From Streptomyces dioscori (lineage in GTDB: Bacteria; Actinomycetota; Actinomycetes; Streptomycetales; Streptomycetaceae): a stretch of 64,000 nt of DNA. Positions 57,991 through 64,000 of this stretch are shown piece after piece (the first letter of the stretch is position 1; every line of letters starts with the position of its first letter). Below the pieces are notes generated by a model. The model ran no database searches. It had not been told where the DNA came from and saw only the letters and a program-made list of their open reading frames with translations. The DNA is taken from assembly GCF_003024195.1 (NCBI RefSeq), contig NZ_KZ679038.1, forward strand, positions 496,001-560,000, given 5' to 3'. Position numbers and translations under genes: made by a program.

Positions 57991-58844
57991 GGTGCGCTCC
58001 TGAAGGTGTGCCGCATCTCGCCCAGCCCGCCGATTCTGCTGACCAGGGTGTCACCGGGACCTATGAAGCGCTGGGGGGTGCGGCGGTTGCCGACGCCCGC
58101 GGGGGTTCCGGTGAAGATCAGGTCGCCGGGGCGCAGCGGGCAGATCGCGCTGAGGTGGGCGACCAGCCGTGGCACCGGGAAGATCATGTTCGAGGTGCGG
58201 TCGTGCTGCACTCTCTCCCCGTTCAGTTCACAGGTCAGTTCCAGGTCGTCGCGGTCGGCCGGTTCGTCGACACCGACCAGGGCGGGCCCCACCGGGCCGA
58301 AGCCGGGGAAGGACTTGCCGAGCGAGAACTGGGCTGGGCGGCCGGCGAGTTGGACGATCCGCTCGGACAGGTCCTGTCCCACGGTGAGCGCGACGACCGG
58401 GTCCCAGCCGTCCCCCTCCGGCACCCGGTAGGCGTCGCGGCCGATGACGGCGACCATCTCCAGCTCCCAGTCGACATGACCGGGCGGCAGGTCGACGGTG
58501 TCGTACGGGCCGGTGAGGCAGCTGGGGAACTTGGTGAACACCAGTGGCTCGGCCGGCTCCTCGTACCCCGCTTCCGCCGTGTGCGGGCGGTAGTTGAGGG
58601 CGACGGCGAAGATCTGGCGCGGCTCGGGGACGGGTGCGCGCAGGTCGGACTCCTTGTACGGGACGGCCGTAGCCGGGTCGACGCCGGCGGACCAGCGCAG
58701 CAGGGCGTCCCACTGGTCGAAGAGGGCGGCCGGGTCGGAATCGAAGCCGCCGACAGACACGTCGACGGCGCCACCGGCTCCGCTGCCGTCACCGCCCTCG
58801 CCGGTCAACAGGGCGAGTCGACCCGCGAGGTTGGCGATCCGCAT
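57987..58844 (-). CDS. Fumarylacetoacetate hydrolase (FAH) family protein
   Basis: 285 residues from ATG 58844; a longer frame to 59135 is unsupported. FAVALNYRPHTAEAGYEEP, the metal-binding DWELEMVAVIGR, LSERIVQLAGRPAQFSLGKS, and GDLIFTGTPAGVG. FAH-fold enzymes cleave or hydrate 2,4-diketo or 2-hydroxydienoic acids with Mg/Ca. It lies 4 bases downstream of a second FAH gene; the pair may be successive hydratase/decarboxylase or hydrolase steps. Confidence 0.9.
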   Translation of the reverse strand: MRIANLAGRLALLTGEGGDGSGAGGAVDVSVGGFDSDPAALFDQWDALLRWSAGVDPATAVPYKESDLRAPVPEPRQIFAVALNYRPHTAEAGYEEPAEPLVFTKFPSCLTGPYDTVDLPPGHVDWELEMVAVIGRDAYRVPEGDGWDPVVALTVGQDLSERIVQLAGRPAQFSLGKSFPGFGPVGPALVGVDEPADRDDLELTCELNGERVQHDRTSNMIFPVPRLVAHLSAICPLRPGDLIFTGTPAGVGNRRTPQRFIGPGDTLVSRIGGLGEMRHTFRSAP

Positions 58845-58848
58845 GGCC

Positions 58849-59721
58849 TCACACCCACTGTTCCGCGGGCGGCTCGGGCGTGCCGTACGCGTCCTGCCAG
58901 GAGACGACCCGGTTGCGCAGCACGCCCAGGCGCTCGATCTCGGCCTCGACCACGTCCCCGGGCCTGAGGTAGTTGGCGAAGGGGTCCTCGGTGCTCGCCG
59001 CGACTCCGGCGATGGTGCCCGTGGTGATGATGTCGCCCGCGCTGTAGGTCTGCGGTGAGTGGTAGGCGACCAGTTGAGGGATCGACACCGACATCCGGGA
59101 GGTGTTCGACTTCTGCCGTATGTCGCCGTTGACACGCAGTTCCATGTCGAGGTCGTGCGGGTCGCCGATCTCGTCCGCGGTCACGATGTAGGGGCCGATC
59201 GGGCAGAAGGTGTCGATGGCCTTGGAGAAGGAGAAGACACCTGACTCCATCTCCTTGCGCTGGATGTCGCGCGCGGTGATGTCGTTGAAGACCAGATAGC
59301 CGCCGATGTGTTCGAGGGCCTGCTCGGCGGTGAAGAACTTGCCCGGTCTGCCGATGACGACGGCGAGTTCGAGCTCGTAGTCCAGCTCCTGGGTCAGGTT
59401 GGCGGGGTACACGATCGACTCGTCGTGGCCGATGATCGCGTCCACGTTCTGGAAGAACACGATGCCCTTGTTGACCGGGTGCGACCAGTCGACCCGTACC
59501 AGGTCCTCGTGGTGCTCCCGGAAGTTGCCGGCCGTGTGGAAGAACTTCCTGGGCACGATCGGGGCGCGCAGCCGGACGTCCGCGAGTGGATACGTCCGCC
59601 CGGTCTCGGCGACCTGACCGTCACGCTCGAAGAACACCCGGGTCGACGGAACGTCCAGCTCGATCACCGTGTCGCCGTCCAGGCGGCCCACGAGTCCGTC
59701 GTCGAACGTCACCAGTTTCAT
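58849..59721 (-). CDS. Fumarylacetoacetate hydrolase (FAH) family protein, first gene of operon
   Basis: 290 residues from ATG 59721 (GAGGAGG upstream). LRAPIVPRKFFHTAGNFREH, the metal site LDYELELAVVIGRPGKF, NDITARDIQRKEMESGVFSF, and GDIITTGTIAGVAA. This variant resembles 2-hydroxyhepta-2,4-diene-1,7-dioate isomerase / acylpyruvase-like FAH proteins. It begins the leftward operon of the island and its promoter region contains several FadR-type palindromes. Confidence 0.9.
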   Translation of the reverse strand: MKLVTFDDGLVGRLDGDTVIELDVPSTRVFFERDGQVAETGRTYPLADVRLRAPIVPRKFFHTAGNFREHHEDLVRVDWSHPVNKGIVFFQNVDAIIGHDESIVYPANLTQELDYELELAVVIGRPGKFFTAEQALEHIGGYLVFNDITARDIQRKEMESGVFSFSKAIDTFCPIGPYIVTADEIGDPHDLDMELRVNGDIRQKSNTSRMSVSIPQLVAYHSPQTYSAGDIITTGTIAGVAASTEDPFANYLRPGDVVEAEIERLGVLRNRVVSWQDAYGTPEPPAEQWV

Positions 59722-59737
59722 CTGACCTCCTCGTAAC

Positions 59738-59800
59738 TGTCGACACTCAGCCTCCATTATTTCGGTGTTGACGTCAACAGTGGTGTCAAGTGTGGACACA
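59738..59800. promoter_or_regulatory. Divergent promoter of the catabolic island with TGTCGACA-type palindromes
   Basis: TGTCGACA (59738-59745), the perfect palindrome TGTTGACGTCAACA (59766-59779), and a GTGTC..GGACAC pair (from about 59784) are packed in the 108-bp gap between the FAH gene (minus) and an SDR gene (plus). The first matches the sites at the GntR gene. Confidence 0.75.
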
Positions 59801-59829
59801 TTGAACGAAGGTCGATTACGGTCCGGAGC

Positions 59830-60621
59830 ATGAAGACGACGTGGAACTTCACCGGCACCCGCGCGCTCGTGGCCGGTGCGGGCGGGATCGGCTCCGCCGT
59901 GATCGACGCCCTGGCGGACGCGGGCGCGGACGTGGTCGTGCTGGACCGGGACGCCGGACAACTGGCCGAGGTCACACGCACGGGCGGTACCAGGGATGCC
60001 GGCGGTACGGGCGGTTCACTCGGCGCCGGCGGCACCGTGCGCGGCCTGAGCGTCGACCTCACCTCCGCCGACGCCTGCCATGACGCGGTCACGGACGCCG
60101 TCGGATTCCTGGGCGGTCTCGACGTGTTCGTGCACGCCGTCGGCACCAACGACCGCAGGCCCGTCCTGGAGACGCCCGACGAGGTCTGGGAACGCCTCGT
60201 CGCCATCAACCTCAGCAGCGGCTTCTGGCTGGGCCGGGCCGTCGGCAACGTCATGGTTCCAGGCGGCCACGGCCGCGTCGTCTACCTCTCCTCCGTCTCC
60301 GGACTGCTGGCCCACCGCGACCACGCGCCGTACGCGGCGACCAAGGGCGGCATCAACCAGCTCATGCGGGTCATGGCCCGGGAGTGGGCGCCCCACGGTG
60401 TCACCGTCAACGCGGTCGCCCCCGGCTACACCGAGACCGACCTGACCCGCGCCTACCTCGCCGAGCCGGGCATGCGGGCGTCGATGGAGGCGCTGGTGCC
60501 CGCCGGACGACTGGGCCGCCCGGAGGATCTGGTCGGTCCCGTCCTGTTCCTCTCCTCCGCCGAGGCCGCTTTCATCACCGGACAGGTGCTGTACGCGGAC
60601 GGCGGCCGGACCCTCGTCTGA
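59830..60621 (+). CDS. Short-chain dehydrogenase/reductase
   Basis: 263 residues. GAGGIGSAVID cofactor motif, VYLSSVSG (Ser), HAPYAATKGG (Tyr and Lys intact), NAVAPGYTETDLTRAY and a final FITGQVLYADGGRTLV. A Gly/Thr-rich insertion (about 50-75) enlarges the loop after strand 3. It is an ordinary catalytic SDR in contrast to the variant at 53754. It is the first rightward gene from the shared divergent promoter and probably oxidises a hydroxyl intermediate. Confidence 0.92.
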   Translation: MKTTWNFTGTRALVAGAGGIGSAVIDALADAGADVVVLDRDAGQLAEVTRTGGTRDAGGTGGSLGAGGTVRGLSVDLTSADACHDAVTDAVGFLGGLDVFVHAVGTNDRRPVLETPDEVWERLVAINLSSGFWLGRAVGNVMVPGGHGRVVYLSSVSGLLAHRDHAPYAATKGGINQLMRVMAREWAPHGVTVNAVAPGYTETDLTRAYLAEPGMRASMEALVPAGRLGRPEDLVGPVLFLSSAEAAFITGQVLYADGGRTLV

Positions 60622-60721
60622 CGCACAGGTCACCCGACCGCCCGCACTCGTGAAGTCACGTCCCCGATGCGATACCGCGCCCACTCGTCACCCCATCCGC
60701 GCGACACCCCAAGGAGCCATC

Positions 60722-61501
60722 GTGACCACCTCCCAGCGATTCACCGACAAGACCGTGCTCGTCACCGGCGCCGGTACCGGATTCGGTGCCGAGATCGCCG
60801 TCCGGGCCGCCCAGGAGGGTGCCGATGTCGCGATCCACTACCGCAGTTCGCGGGCGGGCGCGGCGGCCACCGCCGAGCGCGTGACCGCGCTGGGCCGCAA
60901 AGCGGTGCTCGTCCAGGCCGACATAGCCGAGCACGAGCAGATCCGGCGGATGGCGGACGAGGTGTGGGAGGCGTTCGGCCGGCTCGACGTGGCGGTCAAC
61001 AACGTCGGTGACGTGGCCCGCGAGCAGATGTCCTGGCGGGACCTCACCGAGGAGTCCGTCGACCATGTCCTCGCGGTCGACATCAAGGGCACGCTGCTGT
61101 GCACGCACGAGTTCGGCACGCGGATGCTGGAGCAGGAGGGAGGCGGCTCGATCGTCAACATCGGGTCGACGGTGGTGGCGCGGGGCAGCGCGCGGGCCCC
61201 TCAGTACGCTGCCGCGAAGTACGGGATCATCGGCTTGACGAAGTCGTACGCGCAGGCCTTCGCCCCCGCCGTCCGGGTCAACGTCTTCGCGCCCGGGTTC
61301 ATCGAGACGACCGCGACGCTGGGTCGCGAGGACTGGAAGAACGGGCGCGGGGAGCAGCTGCGCAAGGCGACTCCGATGGGGCGCATCCCCGGCCCGGAGG
61401 AGCTGGCGGGGGCCGCGCTGTTCCTGGCCACGGCGGACGCGCACCACATCACCGGCGGCTTCCTGATCGCCGACGGCGGCTACAACATGATCGGCGCGTG
61501 A
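60722..61501 (+). CDS. Short-chain dehydrogenase/reductase
   Basis: 259 residues from GTG 60722 (AAGGAG 60711-60716). TGAGTGFGAE cofactor site, NNVGDVA, IVNIGSTVV, and QYAAAKYGIIG with Tyr and Lys intact. C-terminal HHITGGFLIADGGYNMIG is typical of 3-oxoacyl-ACP-reductase-like SDRs. It lies 100 bp after the previous SDR on the same strand and ends at a strong bidirectional terminator. Confidence 0.92.
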   Translation: MTTSQRFTDKTVLVTGAGTGFGAEIAVRAAQEGADVAIHYRSSRAGAAATAERVTALGRKAVLVQADIAEHEQIRRMADEVWEAFGRLDVAVNNVGDVAREQMSWRDLTEESVDHVLAVDIKGTLLCTHEFGTRMLEQEGGGSIVNIGSTVVARGSARAPQYAAAKYGIIGLTKSYAQAFAPAVRVNVFAPGFIETTATLGREDWKNGRGEQLRKATPMGRIPGPEELAGAALFLATADAHHITGGFLIADGGYNMIGA

Positions 61502-61548
61502 CGGGAGGACGGCGCTTCTTCACCGAAGGCCGCCGCCCTCCCGTCACG
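61497..61548. terminator. Bidirectional terminator between convergent SDR and aldehyde dehydrogenase genes
   Basis: CGTGACGGGAGGACGGCG (61497-61514) and CGCCGCCCTCCCGTCACG (61531-61548) form an 18-bp stem with a single mismatch and a 16-base loop. Confidence 0.9.
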
Positions 61549-61567
61549 GTTCACCGGTCGCGGTCGG

Positions 61568-62902
61568 CTACGCCACCGTGCGGATCAGCTTCTTGTTGAC
61601 GAACTCCTCGATGCCCGGACGGCCCAGTTCGCGTCCGAAGCCCGAACGCTTGATGCCGCCGAAGGGCAGTTCGGCGCCCTCGGCACCGACACCGTTGACG
61701 AAGACCATGCCGGCCTCGATCCGGTCGGCGACCCGCGCGGCCTGGGCCGGGTCGGTGGTGAAGACATAGGAGCCGAGGCCGTACGGGGTGTCGTTGGCGA
61801 TACGGACGGCGTCGTCCTCGTCGGCGGCCTTGAAGACCATGGCGACCGGGCCGAACAGTTCCTGGCGGGCCGCGGTGTCCTCGGTGGTGAGTCCGGTGAG
61901 GACACCGGCCGGGAAGTGGGCCCCTTCGCGCCGGCCGGTGCTGTGCAGGGTCGCGCCCTCGGCGACGGCCGCGTCGACCTGGCGGGCGAGGTTCTCGGCG
62001 GCGGCCACGGACGACAGGGGCGCGCCCGTCTCCCCGGCGAGGAGCCGTGCGCCGAACTTGTCGACGAACTCCTCGTACAGGCTCTCGACGACCACGAAAC
62101 GCTTGGCCGCGTTGCAGGCCTGGCCGGTGTTGTCGAGCCGGGCGGCGACGGCGGAGTCGACGACGGCGTCGAGGTCGTCGGTGGACAGGACGACGAACGG
62201 GTCGGAGCCGCCGAGTTCGAGGACGACCTTCTTCAGGTGTCGGCCGGCGATCTCGGCGACGGCGGAGCCCGCCCTCTCCGAGCCGGTGAGCGAGACACCC
62301 TGGACGCGCGGGTCGGCGATCACGTCGGCGACCTGCTCGTTGGTCGCGTAGACGTTGACGTACGCCCCGGTCGGGAAGCCCGCCTCGGCGAACAGCTTCT
62401 CCAGCAGCGCGGCGGTGGCGGGGCACTGCGGGGCATGCTTGAGGACGATGGTGTTGCCGATCGCCAGGTTCGGGGCGGCGAAGCGGGCGACCTGATAGGC
62501 GGGGAAGTTCCACGGCATGATGCCGAGCAGGACACCCACCGGGCTGCGCCGGATGACGGCACTGCCCGCTCCGGACGTCACGTCGAGCGGTTCGTCGGCG
62601 AGGAACTCCTCGGCGTGGTCGGCGTAGTAGTGGTAGATCTCGGTGCAGAAACCGACCTCGCCCTCCGCCTCCGCGAGGGGCTTGCCCATCTCGCGGACGA
62701 TGCTCGCGGCCAGTTCGTCCTGGTGCTCGGCGTGCAGGTCACCGAGCCTGCGCAGCAGCGCGGCCCGCTCGGCGACCGTACTGGAGCGGCCCCACACTGC
62801 AGCGGTGTGGGCGGTGTCGACAGCGGCCACGACCTGGGAGTCGGTGGCGGTCGGGTAGGTCTCGACGACCTCTGCGGTGGCCGGGTCCGTGACGGCGTAC
62901 AT
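61568..62902 (-). CDS. NAD(P)-dependent aldehyde dehydrogenase (succinate-semialdehyde-dehydrogenase-like)
   Basis: 444 residues from ATG 62902 (GGAGAAG upstream). PWNFPAYQVARFAAPNLAIG (here through the cofactor helix), GSERAGSAVAEIAG, E229 in VVLELGGSDPFVV, the nucleophile C263 in GQACNAAKRFVV, and ELPFGGIKRSGFGRELG. Slightly shorter than usual at the N-terminus, as in SSADH-like relatives. It oxidises an aldehyde to its acid. It follows the alcohol dehydrogenase gene on the same strand, a natural alcohol-aldehyde-acid pair, although a hairpin lies between them. Confidence 0.92.
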   Translation of the reverse strand: MYAVTDPATAEVVETYPTATDSQVVAAVDTAHTAAVWGRSSTVAERAALLRRLGDLHAEHQDELAASIVREMGKPLAEAEGEVGFCTEIYHYYADHAEEFLADEPLDVTSGAGSAVIRRSPVGVLLGIMPWNFPAYQVARFAAPNLAIGNTIVLKHAPQCPATAALLEKLFAEAGFPTGAYVNVYATNEQVADVIADPRVQGVSLTGSERAGSAVAEIAGRHLKKVVLELGGSDPFVVLSTDDLDAVVDSAVAARLDNTGQACNAAKRFVVVESLYEEFVDKFGARLLAGETGAPLSSVAAAENLARQVDAAVAEGATLHSTGRREGAHFPAGVLTGLTTEDTAARQELFGPVAMVFKAADEDDAVRIANDTPYGLGSYVFTTDPAQAARVADRIEAGMVFVNGVGAEGAELPFGGIKRSGFGRELGRPGIEEFVNKKLIRTVA

Positions 62903-62951
62903 GCTCTTCTCCAGGTGCTGCGTGGTGAGGGGCGGTCGGGGTGGTGGGCTG

Positions 62952-62980
62952 CGGCCGGCCCGCGTGTCACGGGCCGGCCG
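62952..62980 (-). terminator. Hairpin between alcohol and aldehyde dehydrogenase genes
   Basis: CGGCCGGCCCG and CGGGCCGGCCG form a perfect 11-bp stem with a 7-base loop just past the alcohol dehydrogenase stop. It may reduce rather than block read-through into the aldehyde dehydrogenase gene. Confidence 0.75.
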
Positions 62981-62985
62981 TACCG

Positions 62986-64000
62986 TCATGGTTCGAGGAT
63001 CGTCCGCACCCCGGTGTTGGACCGGAGGTCGTCGAACGCGAGCGGTGCCTCCTTCAGGGGGCGGACCTTCCCGATCAGGTCGTCCAGCGGCAGGCGCCCG
63101 GCGAGGTGGAGACGGGCCAGCTTCGGGATGTCCAGCTCGCCGACGCTGGAACCATAATTGCAGCCAAGGATACGTTTGCCCTGGTCGGCGAGGTCGAAGA
63201 GGTCGAACGAGCCGGTCGCGCCGGTGGCCGCCATACCGACGAGGACGGCCGCGCCGCCGGAGGTGAGCATGGCAGGAAGCGTCTCGACGACCTTCGGGCT
63301 GCCGATCGCCTCGAAGGCGTAGTCCACTCCTCCGAGCTGGTCCTGGCACCAGGCGGCGACGTCGTCGCGCGCCCCGTCGAGGGTGTGGGTGGCGCCGAAC
63401 CTCCGTGCCGCTTCGAGGCGTTCGGGCGAGAGGTCGACGGCGATGATCGGGTCGGCGCCGACCAGGGCGAGGCCCATCACCACGGAGAGCCCGACTCCGC
63501 CGGTGCCGATGACGACCGCGGACTCGCCGGGCCGTACGCCCGCGGTGTTCACGACCGCGCCGATCCCGGTGGTGATGGAACAGCCGAGCAAGGCACCGAT
63601 ACCGAAGGGGAGTTCGTCGGGAACCTTCACCGCTGCCGTCTCCGGGACGACCAGCCGGTCGGTGAAGGCGCCGAGGCCCAGGTAGGGCCAGACCGCCTCG
63701 CCGTCGGCGTCGGTGAAGGGGGTCGTGCCGTCGGGGAGGGTGTTGGCGACGGCCTTGGTGCCGGTGCACAGCCAGCCCTGACCTGCCACGCACTTGCGGC
63801 AGCGTCGGCACGGCGCGAACCAGGACAGCACCACATGGTCGCCGGGCCGCACGGAGGTGACACCGGCGCCGACCCCGGTGACCACGCCCGCCGCCTCGTG
63901 CCCGAGGACGAGCGGGCGCTCGGTGGGCCAGTCGCCGGACACGATGTGCAGGTCCGAGTGGCACACACCGGCGGCGCGGACCTCGATCTCGACCTCGCCG
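62986..64000 (-). CDS. Zinc-dependent alcohol dehydrogenase, 5' end outside window
   Basis: The frame is open to base 64000, so the N-terminus is missing. Visible: EVRAAGVCHSDLH and GHEAAG (catalytic zinc), CRRCRKCVAGQGWLC (four structural-zinc cysteines, C-x2-C-x2-C-x7-C), GTGGVGLSVVMG (NAD site), VGMAATGATGSFDLFDL and a C-terminal SNTGVRTILEP. It is a class III/aryl-alcohol-type medium-chain dehydrogenase. It probably feeds the downstream aldehyde dehydrogenase. Confidence 0.9.
   Translation of the reverse strand, partial: GEVEIEVRAAGVCHSDLHIVSGDWPTERPLVLGHEAAGVVTGVGAGVTSVRPGDHVVLSWFAPCRRCRKCVAGQGWLCTGTKAVANTLPDGTTPFTDADGEAVWPYLGLGAFTDRLVVPETAAVKVPDELPFGIGALLGCSITTGIGAVVNTAGVRPGESAVVIGTGGVGLSVVMGLALVGADPIIAVDLSPERLEAARRFGATHTLDGARDDVAAWCQDQLGGVDYAFEAIGSPKVVETLPAMLTSGGAAVLVGMAATGATGSFDLFDLADQGKRILGCNYGSSVGELDIPKLARLHLAGRLPLDDLIGKVRPLKEAPLAFDDLRSNTGVRTILEP

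Noticed and set aside
1..64000. tRNA, rRNA, insertion sequence or prophage
   Set aside because: No cloverleaf-like sequence, transposase or phage protein was recognised on either strand by reading; a dedicated search could still find a small RNA.

Overview
The window is a stretch of a very GC-rich actinomycete chromosome, almost certainly Streptomyces or a close relative. The evidence is the extreme third-position GC, frequent GTG/TTG starts, many ATGA/GTGA start-stop overlaps, only one in-frame TTA codon noticed (in a kinase gene), and a gene set typical of Streptomyces: SigK/RskA, Asp23/Gls24 proteins, a GPP34 protein, and many TetR/IclR/HxlR/GntR regulators. No rRNA, tRNA, CRISPR array, transposase or phage gene was recognised. 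It looks like accessory or arm-type chromosome, built from small regulator-plus-enzyme modules.

Layout. 1-4.7 kb: the end of a siderophore-binding protein gene, then an IclR-centred divergon (M19-like dipeptidase and amidohydrolase leftward; IclR regulator and ornithine-cyclodeaminase-like enzyme rightward). 4.9-7.8 kb: a Tet(X)-like flavin monooxygenase, a small hypothetical, and an ArsR-SRPBCC operon ending in a truncated third gene. 7.8-13.2 kb: a divergent envelope-stress module with BrkB-like and Asp23/Gls24-type proteins leftward, and an ECF sigma factor plus two Gls24-type proteins rightward, the first carrying an anti-sigma-like zinc motif. 13.3-15.7 kb: RskA/SigK pair and a hydrolase. 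16.6-24.1 kb: a MacB-like ABC system with two very large FtsX permeases. 24.2-28.0 kb: a hypothetical, then a sulfonate-type ABC operon preceded by a 28-residue cysteine-rich leader peptide with its own near-leaderless promoter.

28.4-42.2 kb: small regulator/enzyme pairs (TetR/hydrolase, HxlR/thioesterase, a NemR-like TetR whose palindrome recurs before a distant SDR gene, GPP34/LysR, glycosyltransferase, GNAT, two metallo-beta-lactamase-fold proteins, TetR) separated by short tandem repeats that often run across stop codons. 42.5-46.3 kb: a cell-wall/signalling group: FHA-like protein, Ser/Thr kinase with an extracellular transglycosylase-like domain, and a secreted serine beta-lactamase-like hydrolase. 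46.5-52.8 kb: secreted proteins (a 1005-residue PA14/beta-propeller/CBM/DUF1080 mosaic, an erythromycin-esterase-like protein) and two frameshifted secreted-protein genes.

52.9-64 kb: a catabolic island run by a FadR-type GntR regulator. It holds two fumarylacetoacetate-hydrolase-family enzymes, an amidohydrolase, a type-B carboxylesterase, a carboxymuconolactone-decarboxylase-like protein, three SDRs, an aldehyde dehydrogenase and a zinc alcohol dehydrogenase running off the end. TGTCGACA-type palindromes lie both at the regulator gene and at the island's central divergent promoter. The substrate is unknown, but the content suggests hydrolysis of an ester/amide compound, alcohol-to-acid oxidation and C-C bond cleavage.
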